From positions 1 to 47,790 of IMG/VR virus record IMGVR_UViG_3300006793_000056: DNA of 47,790 nt; one strand, given 5' to 3'. The DNA comes from a virus. Within the stretch, counting starts at the first letter, position 1, and every line of letters starts with the position of its first letter. Both the position numbers and the translations under genes were made by a program. This document shows positions 7,301 through 16,342 of this stretch, one piece after another. A model generated the notes under the pieces. The model made no database searches, was not told where the DNA came from, and saw only the letters and a program-made list of their open reading frames with translations.

Positions 7301-7487
7301 ACATTTGTCTATCATTTGCGATATCTCTTGCTAGTGCTTGGATATCTTGAACAAGTTCATTTATTAGATGTTCTTGCTCGTTAGTTCTATCCCCTTTTGG
7401 GATATCATATTTAAGTCTACGTAAGTTCATAGACTTGTTATACATTACACTTACTTTATCACATAGTTGACTGATCTTGTGTAGCAT
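7284..7487 (-). CDS. Small helical hypothetical protein
   Basis: 67 residues, almost entirely predicted helix from residue composition, with heptad-like hydrophobic spacing in QEHLINELVQDIQALARDI. It could form a short coiled coil. No family is recognised. It overlaps the genes on both sides by 15-30 nt, as is usual for this compact minus-strand run. Confidence 0.6.
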   Translation of the reverse strand: MLHKISQLCDKVSVMYNKSMNLRRLKYDIPKGDRTNEQEHLINELVQDIQALARDIANDRQMYEKTK

Positions 7488-7773
7488 CAGTAACCTCCTC
7501 TGTTACATCTTCCTCAATAATATCTATATTATATACTGGAAATCCACTTCTGTCAAATGTTCTTTTGTCATCTGTGACGTAAATATGTGATTTAAAATTG
7601 CCATCTTTGCCTTCAACAAGTATAGACTTCTTGCTGATTTTACCTTTGTATTCTGTTCCGTCTTTTTGGATCATACGTAGTCTTAGATGTTCGCCTCCGT
7701 ATATGCGGTCGATTGGTTCACCATTACGCATATTACTTACTACTCTCCATTCTCCTCTTTCTTCGTCAGTCAA
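7459..7773 (-). CDS. Hypothetical protein, TTG start
   Basis: 104 residues. The start is TTG at 7773, supported by a perfect AAGGAGG six nt upstream; no ATG fits better. The body appears beta-rich (GEHLRLRMIQKDGTEYKGKIS, then KSHIYVTDD, VYNIDI) and the C-terminus is acidic and probably disordered. There is no membrane segment or recognised motif. It lies between the C2H2-finger gene and the small helical protein. The unusual start with such a strong Shine-Dalgarno may set its expression level. Confidence 0.65.
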   Translation of the reverse strand: MTDEERGEWRVVSNMRNGEPIDRIYGGEHLRLRMIQKDGTEYKGKISKKSILVEGKDGNFKSHIYVTDDKRTFDRSGFPVYNIDIIEEDVTEEVTDATQDQSTM

Positions 7774-8449
7774 TTTGAGCCTCCTTGATAATTTCTTTAG
7801 TTAATTCTACATCGACAGGTTTTGCTTTAAACTGTCTTGTCCAAAACGGAACATCTAATGCTGGCTCAACTATTGCTAGTTGTTCGTCATTAAAGTTTTG
7901 CAACATTGCTTGTCCTGTTTTTGAATTCAGTAATATCCAAGGACTAATCAGTCCATTTCTAATATCATTTACAGCACGATTAATACCACAATATCTAAAG
8001 TAGTCGTTGTACTGTGCGTCTTGTTTGTCTGCCCATTCCATCATTGTTTTTACACTACGTTCAAGTGCAGATTCAGTTGGTTCTATTTTAATCATTTCAA
8101 ACATATACTTATCATACAGTTCGTCACGACACCAATGATCTAATTTTACATTTGATTTAATAACAAAGTCAATAAACTTTTCTGGATACAACGGATTAAT
8201 GTTTGTAACAAAACTACCAAACTTTACAAATGCATTGTAGTAACTACTCTTACAAAACTCTGCATATGTTTTCTCTTTGCTTCGTTGTACTAATACATAA
8301 AACTTATTAAATGCTAAGAATCCTACTTGTACACGCTTCTCGTCTTTTTGTAAGTATCGACGTTTGGGCTCACACATATGCGCCATCAGAGTTTTTTCTT
8401 TTTGAAAACTCTTACCGCAGTGTACACATTTGAATTCTTTATTTTGCAT
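7766..8449 (-). CDS. C2H2-type zinc-finger phage protein of unknown function
   Basis: About 227 residues from the ATG at 8449 (MQNKEFKCVHCG); longer readings run into the upstream gene. The N-terminus has a single finger-like motif, C-x2-C then H and C in GKSFQKEKTLMAHMC, followed by EPKRRYLQKDEK. The rest is helical with DHWCRDELYDKYMFEMI, YFRYCGINRAV and SPWILLNSKTGQA. I recall similar proteins as widespread unannotated neighbours of replication genes in marine T4-like phages. Role unknown; DNA or protein binding through the finger is likely. It overlaps the probable clamp-loader gene by 11 nt, suggesting coupling. Confidence 0.75.
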   Translation of the reverse strand: MQNKEFKCVHCGKSFQKEKTLMAHMCEPKRRYLQKDEKRVQVGFLAFNKFYVLVQRSKEKTYAEFCKSSYYNAFVKFGSFVTNINPLYPEKFIDFVIKSNVKLDHWCRDELYDKYMFEMIKIEPTESALERSVKTMMEWADKQDAQYNDYFRYCGINRAVNDIRNGLISPWILLNSKTGQAMLQNFNDEQLAIVEPALDVPFWTRQFKAKPVDVELTKEIIKEAQID

Positions 8450-8891
8450 TTGGATCATGGTCTTTAATGTATTGGCTTTGTTCCTTCTTTGACATAATAC
8501 TTGATAATAATTCTGCATCATCTAACTTCATATTTGGATTTTTATCTAACAATGTTTGTGTAAATTTGTTCTTTGCTTGTTTCTTAGGAGCCGCTTGATA
8601 TGTATGAAAGAAGTTTTCATATGCTCCACACATTGCCATTAGTTTCCATAACAAGCCTTTATGATTCTTACTTAATGACCAATGATGTTTATTAACAAAT
8701 TCATTACACATTTCTAAATAGTGTTCTTGAAAAAATGTATCACCCTTAACACTACTTACATAACGCATAGCAATAAACGGAGCAAATAACTTTTTATCGT
8801 CATCGCTGAGTCTGTTATACCAATCTTTGTCACGACGGTCAACTGCACCTAACATTGCTTTTAAATCTAAAAACTTTTTCTTCTGTGCCAT
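8439..8891 (-). CDS. Possible clamp-loader small subunit (gp62-like)
   Basis: 150 residues, mostly helical. The segments DWYNRLSDDDKKLFAPFIAMRYVSS, NEFVNKHHWSL and LLWKLMAMCGA resemble, in order, the pattern I remember for divergent phage clamp-loader small subunits (the FMVNRGLS and neighbouring region of gp62-type proteins). T4 gp62 is longer (187) and direct identity is not evident. A run of Lys near the middle and a Ser/Lys C-terminus follow. The partners expected in that case, gp44 and gp45, are not in this window. Treat the assignment as tentative; an unrelated replication accessory protein is equally possible. Confidence 0.45.
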   Translation of the reverse strand: MAQKKKFLDLKAMLGAVDRRDKDWYNRLSDDDKKLFAPFIAMRYVSSVKGDTFFQEHYLEMCNEFVNKHHWSLSKNHKGLLWKLMAMCGAYENFFHTYQAAPKKQAKNKFTQTLLDKNPNMKLDDAELLSSIMSKKEQSQYIKDHDPNAK

Positions 8892-9115
8892 TAATCTTCC
8901 TCTATGCTTATGTTGTATACTAGTTTAACTTCTTTTAATAAATTTTGCAAGGTTTTATTTCCATCTTCGGCTAATTCTTGTATTTCATGAAACTCATATT
9001 CTGTAATGTGCCATTCTGGAAATACAGGTTTCTCAATACATATACGCTCACCTGAATCTGTATCTCGTTCGTACACAGTTTTGCCTCCGTCCGGTGATTC
9101 GTATATCTTTACCAT
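8891..9115 (-). CDS. Small acidic hypothetical protein
   Basis: 74 residues. The N-terminus is beta-like (MVKIYESPDGGKTVYERD), followed by PEWHITEYEFHEIQELAE, a probable helix. No Cys pair or membrane segment is visible, and no family is recognised. The stop shares TAATG with the next gene start, so it is probably translated with it. Confidence 0.65.
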   Translation of the reverse strand: MVKIYESPDGGKTVYERDTDSGERICIEKPVFPEWHITEYEFHEIQELAEDGNKTLQNLLKEVKLVYNISIEED

Positions 9116-9823
9116 CTAATCCTTTAATAGTCTCTTCTTCATATCTCTATAAGCATTTACAAATTTACTTTTTATATTAAGTTCATTCATTCTATAAACT
9201 TCTTTTAGTTCATCTGTATTTTCACTTACGTTAAGTTTCCATTCATCTCTTTTAACAGGCATGTACATACACAACGGTGTTCCTCTTTCTAGTGTGTATC
9301 TACCATAACCTTTCATAGCCATTTGTTGATTCATTGCATGATGTATGTCACTGTATATTGCTCCAGGTAATACATCAAACGGCTGATCGTAGTGATAAAA
9401 CATTGGTAGTTGAAGTACATTATATCCCGGAGGAGTCTTTACTTTCCATGGACAAACTGCCTTTAATACAAACTTATAGTCTGTGTTTACATGTTCTAAA
9501 AACTGATTCTTATGATGTCCTTCGAATATAAACTCTGGGTTACTTGCTTTATATCTAAAACCTTGTTCTTGTATTTCAACTTCTAAGTCACACCATAAAG
9601 GTACAACAAACGCATTAGCAAACATGTCAACTATAGCAGGACATCTTTTAAATGTTCCTTGGTCTTCTACACGAGGATCGCCAACTCCGCTAAATTGTGG
9701 CATCTTCTTAAACCAACTAGGCAAGTATTCGTTAGCACGTTTAATAGGTACTATCTTTTCCACTCCGTCAACTACACTCCAAAAAGTGATTTCAGTATCA
9801 TTGTTGGTTTTAAAATTTAACAT
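9116..9823 (-). CDS. DUF6065-like hypothetical protein, paralogue of the gene at 45594
   Basis: 235 residues. It shares an ordered set of motifs with the protein at 45594-46319: LPSWFKKMP, FKRCPAIVDMFANAFVVPLWCD, then a W.VKTPPGYNVLQLP segment, a Y.D-type acidic motif, GTPL and a VKRDEW near the C-terminus. These Trp/Pro-rich signatures resemble a phage-associated family of unknown function. The family name is from memory. No membrane segment is seen. The cupin gene at 9823 is directly upstream and overlaps by one base, so the two may be functionally linked. Confidence 0.65.
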   Translation of the reverse strand: MLNFKTNNDTEITFWSVVDGVEKIVPIKRANEYLPSWFKKMPQFSGVGDPRVEDQGTFKRCPAIVDMFANAFVVPLWCDLEVEIQEQGFRYKASNPEFIFEGHHKNQFLEHVNTDYKFVLKAVCPWKVKTPPGYNVLQLPMFYHYDQPFDVLPGAIYSDIHHAMNQQMAMKGYGRYTLERGTPLCMYMPVKRDEWKLNVSENTDELKEVYRMNELNIKSKFVNAYRDMKKRLLKD

Positions 9824-10182
9824 TACTTAATTTGTGTACCTACTGTTCGTCTTACAATGTCATCGTGATTAAACTCTGCCCAGTACAATTCAAATGCAAC
9901 ACCATCTTCTAAGCCTTCAAACTGATGTATCTTGCCTGGCTTCACTTGTGTAAATTGTCCTGCTTCAAGAATAGTTTCATCAACTAGTCCTTCTTGATCA
10001 GCATCTTGCCATACACGTACAATCATCTTTCCTGACTCTACATAGAAGCCATTCCACTTGTAACGATGCTCATGTTCTGAACACTTAAAACCTTTTTTGT
10101 ATTCAATACGGTGAAACTCTAGTACACCGTTTGCGTGAATCAATTCTGTTTGACCCCAAATTTTTCCTGCTTTCATTGTCAT
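9823..10182 (-). CDS. Small cupin-domain protein
   Basis: 119 residues forming a single cupin barrel. Metal-binding-like residues are visible: H37 and H39 in CSEHEHRYKWNGFYVESG, and H86 in VKPGKIHQFEG. Small cupins of this type are often sugar-phosphate isomerases or epimerases, or metal-binding sensors. Here the reaction is not determined. ATG at 10182 follows AAAGGACG with a second AAGGAG further up; a second Met two codons in is an alternative. It overlaps the next gene by one base. Confidence 0.75.
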   Translation of the reverse strand: MTMKAGKIWGQTELIHANGVLEFHRIEYKKGFKCSEHEHRYKWNGFYVESGKMIVRVWQDADQEGLVDETILEAGQFTQVKPGKIHQFEGLEDGVAFELYWAEFNHDDIVRRTVGTQIK

Positions 10183-10199
10183 ATCGTCCTTTCTCCTTA

Positions 10200-10703
10200 T
10201 TACCAGACTAAACTAAAATCAATTAGTTCACTTTGTCTACTTACTTCCTTTACAAAAAAAGCACAGTTTGGATCTTTCTTTTTTTGTATTGGTGTTGTTA
10301 ATAACTGTCCATTTTTAAGTTTTGGAAAATAAAACTTTACATCTTGATAAACGTTAATAACGTCTACTGGAAGAAAATTAGGACGGTTACTTGTTAGTGG
10401 ATTAAAGCAAAACGCTTCAAACCCTCTATCATTTAAACTTGTTAACGGAAGTACTTCTAAGTCACCCACTTCTGAGTTACCTACCACCATACTCCATTCT
10501 AGTGGCATCTGTACTTGATGTTCTCCTACCTGCAAAACTACAGCCGGTGAACTAAAACTTTCTAAATAAATTAAAGGTACAAAAAAGTAATCCGGATCTT
10601 TAGGATCTGAATTGTCTAATACGCTGTATCTAATGTCTTTGTCTATTTCTTTAGGCAAAGTGTTTAGATCAAAGTATTCGTTATCTAATGTTAATATTTG
10701 CAT
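10200..10703 (-). CDS. Conserved hypothetical protein next to uvsW
   Basis: 167 residues. It has an N-terminal LTLDNEYFDLNTLP segment, YFFVPLIYLE, QMPLEWSMVVG, a GDLEVLPLTSLNDRGFEAFCFNPL block and CAFFVKEVSRQSE near the C-terminus. I recall this as a well-conserved, unannotated protein near uvsW in marine T4-like phages. The sequence gives no catalytic motif. ATG follows AGGAG at a good distance, and the gene lies 8 nt after the uvsW stop. Confidence 0.75.
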   Translation of the reverse strand: MQILTLDNEYFDLNTLPKEIDKDIRYSVLDNSDPKDPDYFFVPLIYLESFSSPAVVLQVGEHQVQMPLEWSMVVGNSEVGDLEVLPLTSLNDRGFEAFCFNPLTSNRPNFLPVDVINVYQDVKFYFPKLKNGQLLTTPIQKKKDPNCAFFVKEVSRQSELIDFSLVW

Positions 10704-10711
10704 TTGTTCTC

Positions 10712-12172
10712 CTAGTCAATGGCTATCTTTTCAATAGTGAAAGGATAGTTTGCTTCTTTATAATATTTTTTTCTTTGTGTTAGGTGTCGCTTCGCAAATT
10801 TACATCTGCTTGTTATATCCCAAATTTGCACGAAATCTTTGTCTTCTGCCTTTCTAACGCCTCTGCCAATAGACTGAATGACGCGAACAAAAGACTTACC
10901 AGGCTCAATAAGAACCAAGTTAAAAATGCGAGGGATATTAATACCAACCGCGGCAACTCCATAAGTAGCAATAATAATTTTATTGGTACTATCTTTAATG
11001 GAATCATAATGTTCCTTTCTGTCGGCTCCTTTAGTTTCTCCTGATACAAACACGGAACCTTCTAGTCTTTCTTCTAGCATTTTACCTGCTGAAATACGGT
11101 CAACTAAAATTAATGTATTGCCGGAGTCTTTTACTTTGTTTAATAGTTTTGCCATCCAATCAATTCGATGCTCACTAGTAACCAAATATTTTAATTCTTC
11201 TTGATAGTTACCAAATACCTGTGTGTCATCTGTTTGTACAATGTTCACATGACACTCTGCTAGTACACCTTTTTGTTGCAAGTCGTGTGCTGATATATGA
11301 TTAATAACTTCTCCTAGTCCTGCTTTAATACCTTGAAACTCAAACTGTTCTTTTGGTATTGTACCTGTTAGTCCCCAACGTATAGGAACATGTGCAAAGT
11401 TTTGTGTAAGCAAATTCTTAAGAACATCTGCTTTTGCTTGGTGTACTTCGTCAACAATAACACATCTTACATCTTCTAAAAATTCTGTTAGTGTAAGTTT
11501 TGCTTCATGGTTCTTTGACTTCTTATCTAATACATTAAGACTCTGCCATGTAATAATAGTATGCTTATGTCCTAGTTCTTTTCTATCACCAAAATATACA
11601 CCTACATCTAATCCACAGTTAATATAATCTTCTTCTGTTTGTGTTACAAGTGACTTATTAGGAACAATAATAATACTGTTACCATACGGCTCACATATTT
11701 TACTTAATGTTGCAGTGATAATAGTTTTACCTGCACCTGTTGCAACTTCCTGTAAACTTTGTGGATTGCCAATAAAGTTGTTGATAACCTCTACTTGATA
11801 ATCACGTAATACAATTGGTTGCCCTTCTGCTACATGTCCTTCTGGCCATACTGCACCTTGATCTTTCCAATAGTCTTCTGTGATGTTTGTAAAGTTTAAT
11901 TGTGTAGGGTCTCGCTGATCTTCAACTTCAACATACCAACCTTTTTGTTCTAATAAAGGTAATGCATCTTCAAGCATACTAACATATGTAGTTCCGCCTA
12001 GTCCAAAGAAACTAACTTTGCCATCCCAGCGTCCTAATTTATATGCTGGCAGATAACGAGCATACGGAATGTCATACTTGAACTTGTTAGTTAATGTCTT
12101 ACGCATTTCTAAATCAAGTCCTTCAAACTTAACGTTTACTTCGTCTTTAATTATTAATTTACATGTCGGCAC
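10712..12172 (-). CDS. uvsW: UvsW-like SF2 helicase
   Basis: 486 residues. The N-terminal domain (about 1-100) has the UvsW-type fold pattern (KLGRWDGKVSFFG). The helicase motor follows: Walker A ATGAGKT at 144-150, motif II DEVH at 241-244, motif III LTGT near 270, motif IV/V segments including TLILVDRISAGKML, and motif VI QSIGRGVRK near 437-445. UvsW unwinds branched and R-loop structures and drives the switch to recombination-dependent replication. The start is GTG, overlapping the stop of the upstream gene by 14 nt. Length is close to T4 UvsW. Confidence 0.93.
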   Translation of the reverse strand: MPTCKLIIKDEVNVKFEGLDLEMRKTLTNKFKYDIPYARYLPAYKLGRWDGKVSFFGLGGTTYVSMLEDALPLLEQKGWYVEVEDQRDPTQLNFTNITEDYWKDQGAVWPEGHVAEGQPIVLRDYQVEVINNFIGNPQSLQEVATGAGKTIITATLSKICEPYGNSIIIVPNKSLVTQTEEDYINCGLDVGVYFGDRKELGHKHTIITWQSLNVLDKKSKNHEAKLTLTEFLEDVRCVIVDEVHQAKADVLKNLLTQNFAHVPIRWGLTGTIPKEQFEFQGIKAGLGEVINHISAHDLQQKGVLAECHVNIVQTDDTQVFGNYQEELKYLVTSEHRIDWMAKLLNKVKDSGNTLILVDRISAGKMLEERLEGSVFVSGETKGADRKEHYDSIKDSTNKIIIATYGVAAVGINIPRIFNLVLIEPGKSFVRVIQSIGRGVRKAEDKDFVQIWDITSRCKFAKRHLTQRKKYYKEANYPFTIEKIAID

Positions 12173-13352
12173 AGTTGTCTACTCCACTTGGTTTGGAACT
12201 AGTATAATATATAACATTAGGTTTACTTTCTAACCAAGCCTGTGTTTTATAATGGCTAGGTTGTGTAGGAAGCAAACTAAAAATTAGTTGCGGATCAATA
12301 TTGTTACTTAACAACGGCTTAGGAATCTTTTCGTTAATAATAAAAATTTTCTTATTAGGAGCAAATGAGTTTACACCCTTGTTTTTAATAAATTTATTAC
12401 CTTCAAAATAATCCTTGTTTTTAGTAAACCTAAACATAACACAAACGTCATCGCCTGTATAACCATTATCAAATAAGTTGTCTACAACAGTTTGTAACTG
12501 TTCTATACTATTACTACTACACATAATTATACACTGATCTACGGTATTAAGCAATGAAAATATATCCAAATAGGGTATTAAGTTTGAATTAATAAACCAT
12601 TTTTGACTATCCCCTAATAACATTTTATCCAAAGGTTTCTTTGGTTTCATGCTTTCAACAACACTATCATCAAACACATTACACCCTAGTAACTTCGATT
12701 GCATTACTGCACGTCTTGGGTCGTTTACTTCAATTACATTATTGTTATAAACATATCCATTTGTTTCTTTAGTTAACATAGGATAATGATCTAACGCATT
12801 CTTTTTAAGTTCAATAATACTTTGGTAATCATCTTTTATTTTTTGATCTATATTAAAGTTCATTCCTTTAATTAGATTAACCATAAATTCAACATTAGGC
12901 TCATTGTAATCAAATGCCCATTCTTTAGATTCTGCTTGATATATTCCTTTATAGTAACTAGGTGTTTTTCTTTTTTTAACTTTGTTTACAATGTCAGCAA
13001 TAAACGGGCTCTTTAGTACAATTTGTTCTCCGTCAATATATAAACTTTTAGTTCTATCAATAGTTCTAAAAGGCCATTTGAATGTTTGCTTATCAAGTAT
13101 TGTTTCCGGATCAAACCCAGTACGTGCTAATAACGAACTGTATTTTTTAACAATACGTAATCCAATATAACTTTGCTTTTGTGTAAATGGACTATTTGAA
13201 CCTAACTGCTTACCTAAACTTTTTACAATAGCATAATCATATTGATCAATAGATACTTCGTCTCCAAAAATGTAATTACCTTCTCCAGAAAGATACATAA
13301 TACATTCTTCGATATTCTGATCGGTGGCTGGTAAAGATTCACCCATATTCAT
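12159..13352 (-). CDS. Hypothetical protein in operon with uvsW
   Basis: 397 residues. Its start is preceded by AAGGATTAGA. Segments visible include FTQKQSYIGLRIVKKYSSLLAR, FKWPFRTIDRTKSLYID, and a C-terminal half with alternating strands and helices (IIMCSS, KIFIINEKIPKP, VIYYTS) that could be a RecA-like or helicase-associated domain. No Walker A is present, so I do not call it an ATPase. Genes in this position in related phages are usually unannotated. It has a probable sigma70-type promoter upstream and overlaps uvsW, suggesting early or middle expression with it. Confidence 0.7.
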   Translation of the reverse strand: MNMGESLPATDQNIEECIMYLSGEGNYIFGDEVSIDQYDYAIVKSLGKQLGSNSPFTQKQSYIGLRIVKKYSSLLARTGFDPETILDKQTFKWPFRTIDRTKSLYIDGEQIVLKSPFIADIVNKVKKRKTPSYYKGIYQAESKEWAFDYNEPNVEFMVNLIKGMNFNIDQKIKDDYQSIIELKKNALDHYPMLTKETNGYVYNNNVIEVNDPRRAVMQSKLLGCNVFDDSVVESMKPKKPLDKMLLGDSQKWFINSNLIPYLDIFSLLNTVDQCIIMCSSNSIEQLQTVVDNLFDNGYTGDDVCVMFRFTKNKDYFEGNKFIKNKGVNSFAPNKKIFIINEKIPKPLLSNNIDPQLIFSLLPTQPSHYKTQAWLESKPNVIYYTSSKPSGVDNCADM

Positions 13353-13375
13353 TCTAATCCTTAAGTTATGTAAGT

Positions 13376-13404
13376 ATTATAACACGATTATGTGTTTTGA
13401 GCAA
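13376..13404 (-). promoter_or_regulatory. Probable sigma70-type promoter for the uvsW pair
   Basis: TATAAT (13376-13381 reverse strand) is perfect, with TTGCTC (13399-13404) 17 nt upstream. It overlaps the 3' end of the glycosyltransferase gene and lies 24 nt before the ATG at 13352. The -35 box matches 4 of 6 positions. Confidence 0.55.
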
Positions 13405-14317
13405 GAACTAATTTCTCTAATCTAGGAAGTAATCTTACCAATGGCAAGCCGTCTGCTATTTCATCAATAAAATATTCAGTGTATAGTAAGTTATTAAACC
13501 AAATTAATCGATCAGGTTTATGTAGATCTTCAATCCTACTATAGTCTTTATTTGACACATCATATGCTAAACTTTCTTTTCCTACAAACACAGGAACACC
13601 TGCTACAACTGCTTGAAGTCCGGGATTGCTACTATGACTAATAACACAATGGGCACCGTCTAAAGCCGCATCAAAATCAAATTCATCATATGTTTGTTGA
13701 TATCGTTTTGGATATTGTAAATCTACATTTTTGTAATTAAAGTTAAGTTGTCGAATAGTACTAGGATCAATTGGACTACGAGGGTGTGGTCTTATTTTTA
13801 TATCTCTGTTAGTATGTTTTCTTATCTGTTTGATCTGTTCTTCTAGCCACTGGTCAACTGGAGGCATAGATCGCCATTGATGACTTTTGTTGTGCTGTGT
13901 ACATATCAATATGTATTTGTTGTTTGCTGTTTCTCTCCATGGTTGTAAGTCTAAGTCAAACTTCTTTTGTCTAAACTTACTAGCATTCCTCAACCAATTG
14001 TTAACACTACTTTTGGATCCTTCACCAAAGTATGCTTCTCTATTAATACCGTCAATAGCAACTTTCCAACTTTGGTTACGTTGCAGTCCGCCGACTTCTA
14101 GTACAATTATAGGTTTATTATTTGCCTTACAATGATCCCATACTTCTTTGTTTCTAGCCATACGACCATTCCACAACACTGACCATATAACAGCAACATT
14201 ACACATATTAATATTCTTAGTCCATGGTACACCTGCTTTATCAAGACTAGATTGGAAAGCACCAAACACAGGTCCTGAATTCATTGCACCAAACTCGTTA
14301 AACATTCCGAAGATCAT
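13388..14317 (-). CDS. GT-B-type glycosyltransferase (KpsC/KpsS-like), paralogue 1
   Basis: 309 residues. The signature of capsule-polysaccharide-type GT-B enzymes is visible: IKIRPHPRSPI near 195-206, DGAHCVISHSSNPGLQAVVAGVPVFVG near 240-265, and a C-terminal WFNNLLYTEYF segment. The N-terminus has IWSVLWNG and a GGLQRNQSW motif. It probably transfers a sugar from a nucleotide sugar to a surface or virion glycan; donor and acceptor are unknown. Four more proteins of this family lie within 9 kb. It is transcribed away from the plus-strand genes at 14377-16342. Confidence 0.75.
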   Translation of the reverse strand: MIFGMFNEFGAMNSGPVFGAFQSSLDKAGVPWTKNINMCNVAVIWSVLWNGRMARNKEVWDHCKANNKPIIVLEVGGLQRNQSWKVAIDGINREAYFGEGSKSSVNNWLRNASKFRQKKFDLDLQPWRETANNKYILICTQHNKSHQWRSMPPVDQWLEEQIKQIRKHTNRDIKIRPHPRSPIDPSTIRQLNFNYKNVDLQYPKRYQQTYDEFDFDAALDGAHCVISHSSNPGLQAVVAGVPVFVGKESLAYDVSNKDYSRIEDLHKPDRLIWFNNLLYTEYFIDEIADGLPLVRLLPRLEKLVLAQNT

Positions 14318-14337
14318 TTGTCACTTATCCTATTAAA

Positions 14338-14344
14338 CTAAATA
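14338..14344 (+). promoter_or_regulatory. Late promoter box CTAAATA
   Basis: CTAAATA lies 32 nt before the ATG at 14377, in the divergent gap. It would serve the three plus-strand glycan genes, which also have GGAG before their first ATG. Confidence 0.5.
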
Positions 14345-14376
14345 TACGCATATAATGTTATTTATGGAGTTTATAT

Positions 14377-15210
14377 ATGTCACGCAAATTTGCTGTATTA
14401 ACAACCTTTAATCAAAAAGGTTTACAACTATACGGTCAACGAATGATCAATAGTTTTGATGATCGAATGCCCCGAGAGATTGATTTGTACATCTATGCAG
14501 AAAGATGTTTACCAATAAACCGTAAAACAAAAAGAGTTATTAATATATTAGATCACGAGAAAACTTTACCTGCTATGGTAGAATTTAAAAAGAAGTATAT
14601 TGGTGATCCTAGAGCAACAGGACAAGGTCCAGATGGTAAAAGACTAGATGCTAAAAAAGCATTTAAGTGGGACGCTATTAAGTTTTGTAATAAAGTTTAT
14701 GCAGTGTGCGATGCCGCAAGACGAGCAAAAGAAGATGGTGTAGATGTACTATTATGGATGGATGCAGACAGTTACGTACATACTCCAATGCCTTTAAACT
14801 TCTTAGAAAAGTTTGTTCCTGAACATGTGTTTACTTGCTTTTTAGGTAGAGGACCAAAATATACTGAATGTGGTTGGTACACACTAAACTTAAATCATGA
14901 ACACTGTGACAAGTTTATAGATGAATTTCAACGTATGTATGACGATGCTGAAAACGGTATCTTTAAAGAAAAAGAATGGCACGACAGTTACATTTATGAT
15001 GTAGTTAGACGTTGGCATGAAACTACATATAACGTAACAAACAAAGATATATCAAGCGGAATACAAGGTGAAGGACACCCACTTATTAATAGTGAACTAG
15101 GACAATTTTTTGATCATATGAAAGGCGATGATCGCAAACGCCAAGGTCAAAGCAAACGCAAAGATTTAAAAATACAAAGACATGAAGACTACTGGAAGAG
15201 TGTAAGATGA
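14377..15210 (+). CDS. GT-A-type glycosyltransferase
   Basis: 277 residues. N-terminal FAVLTTFNQKGL is a typical Rossmann-like start. The metal-binding DxD motif is in LLWMDADSYV (D129-D131), followed by an acceptor-region segment CGWYTLNLNHEH. The C-terminus is Lys/Arg-rich. It resembles the minus-strand protein at 20445-21293 over the first 130 residues and again near the C-terminus. Probably adds a sugar to a glycan in the same pathway as its neighbours. Shares ATGA with the next gene, so expression is coupled. Confidence 0.75.
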   Translation: MSRKFAVLTTFNQKGLQLYGQRMINSFDDRMPREIDLYIYAERCLPINRKTKRVINILDHEKTLPAMVEFKKKYIGDPRATGQGPDGKRLDAKKAFKWDAIKFCNKVYAVCDAARRAKEDGVDVLLWMDADSYVHTPMPLNFLEKFVPEHVFTCFLGRGPKYTECGWYTLNLNHEHCDKFIDEFQRMYDDAENGIFKEKEWHDSYIYDVVRRWHETTYNVTNKDISSGIQGEGHPLINSELGQFFDHMKGDDRKRQGQSKRKDLKIQRHEDYWKSVR

Positions 15211-15782
15211 AGAGCCCATTAATAGATAATTTTTATAGAATATTTGATGTAGTAAGGCCAGCATCGATATGTGAAATAGGAACACACGATGGTAAGAGTG
15301 CAAAACAGATGTGCGAGTATCTTTTAGAACTAGGCATAGATGTTAACTACACAGGTTACGATTTGTTTGAAGAAGCAAACGATGAAACACATAAGATTGG
15401 ACACAATGGTAAAGGAACTGGTAGATTGAGTATTGCTACTGCAAAGTTACAATCAGTACGTGAAAAATATCCTACAAGATTTAATTATATATTACACAAA
15501 GGCGATAGTACTAAAATTTTAAACACACCACAAAAATATGACTTTGCTTTTATTGATGGTGGACATAATTACGAAATTGTAAAGCATGATTATTCTATGT
15601 TAAGTGAAACTCCAGTTGTTATTTTTGATGATTATATTATTAAAGGTGTAGCAGAAGCAGTTGACGAAATAGATAATGTATGGCAAATAGATACAAAATG
15701 TAAACGTAATAAACGCAAACAAGCAGTACGATTTTTAGATAGTAGTATTGTTGATAAACTTGCACAAGGAGTTATAAAATGA
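15207..15782 (+). CDS. Class I SAM methyltransferase (Methyltransf_24-like)
   Basis: 191 residues. Motif I is SICEIGTHDGKSA near 20-32, with an acidic TGYDLFEEAND after strand 2 and an FAFIDGGHNYEIVKHDY segment near 110-126. That IDGGH signature is typical for small-molecule or sugar methyltransferases of this family, often with a metal near the Asp and His. It lies between the GT-A gene and a second methyltransferase, both overlapping it by 4 nt (ATGA). A role in decorating a phage- or host-derived glycan is inferred from context. Confidence 0.8.
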   Translation: MKSPLIDNFYRIFDVVRPASICEIGTHDGKSAKQMCEYLLELGIDVNYTGYDLFEEANDETHKIGHNGKGTGRLSIATAKLQSVREKYPTRFNYILHKGDSTKILNTPQKYDFAFIDGGHNYEIVKHDYSMLSETPVVIFDDYIIKGVAEAVDEIDNVWQIDTKCKRNKRKQAVRFLDSSIVDKLAQGVIK

Positions 15783-16342
15783 GTTTACCCGAACACCTAG
15801 GTGGACACAAAAATAGAACACACTTGGACAACGGATCATTAGATCATTGTATTAAAACATTTAACATCAAATCAATGTTAGACATTGGTTGTGGTCCAGG
15901 TGGAATGGTAGAACTTGCTAAAAGCAAAGGTTTAAAAGCATACGGAATTGACGGAGACTTTGAAGTTAAGCGTTCTAAAAAAGTATCTAAGTTTATAACA
16001 ATACACGATTACGAAACAGGTCCAAGTTCATTAGATGTTGATGTGGACTTAATATGGTCAGTAGAGTTTTTAGAACATGTTTGGGAAAAGTATCAAGACA
16101 ACTATATGAAAGACTTTCAACGTGGTAAGTTTGTTATTTGTACATTTAGTGAAAAGAACGGACACCATCATGTTAATCTAAAACCAGCATCATATTGGAT
16201 AGACGTTTTTAAAGATTACGGTTTTAGTCACGATGCTGACATGACAAAAACAATTAGAGAAGTTACTACATTAAATATTACAGGAAAATTTGCACACAAA
16301 CCCTTTGTTAAGACTCATGGATTGTGTTTTGTTCGAAACTAG
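15779..16342 (+). CDS. Class I SAM methyltransferase
   Basis: 187 residues. Motif I SMLDIGCGPGG at 32-42, then GIDGD at the end of strand 2, and VDLIWSVEFLEHVW near 90-105 as motif IV. It is a small Rossmann-fold methyltransferase of the Methyltransf_11/12 type. Last gene of the plus-strand trio; its stop meets the convergent TylF-like gene, overlapping by 4 nt. The substrate is unknown; context points to glycan or nucleotide-sugar modification. Confidence 0.8.
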   Translation: MSLPEHLGGHKNRTHLDNGSLDHCIKTFNIKSMLDIGCGPGGMVELAKSKGLKAYGIDGDFEVKRSKKVSKFITIHDYETGPSSLDVDVDLIWSVEFLEHVWEKYQDNYMKDFQRGKFVICTFSEKNGHHHVNLKPASYWIDVFKDYGFSHDADMTKTIREVTTLNITGKFAHKPFVKTHGLCFVRN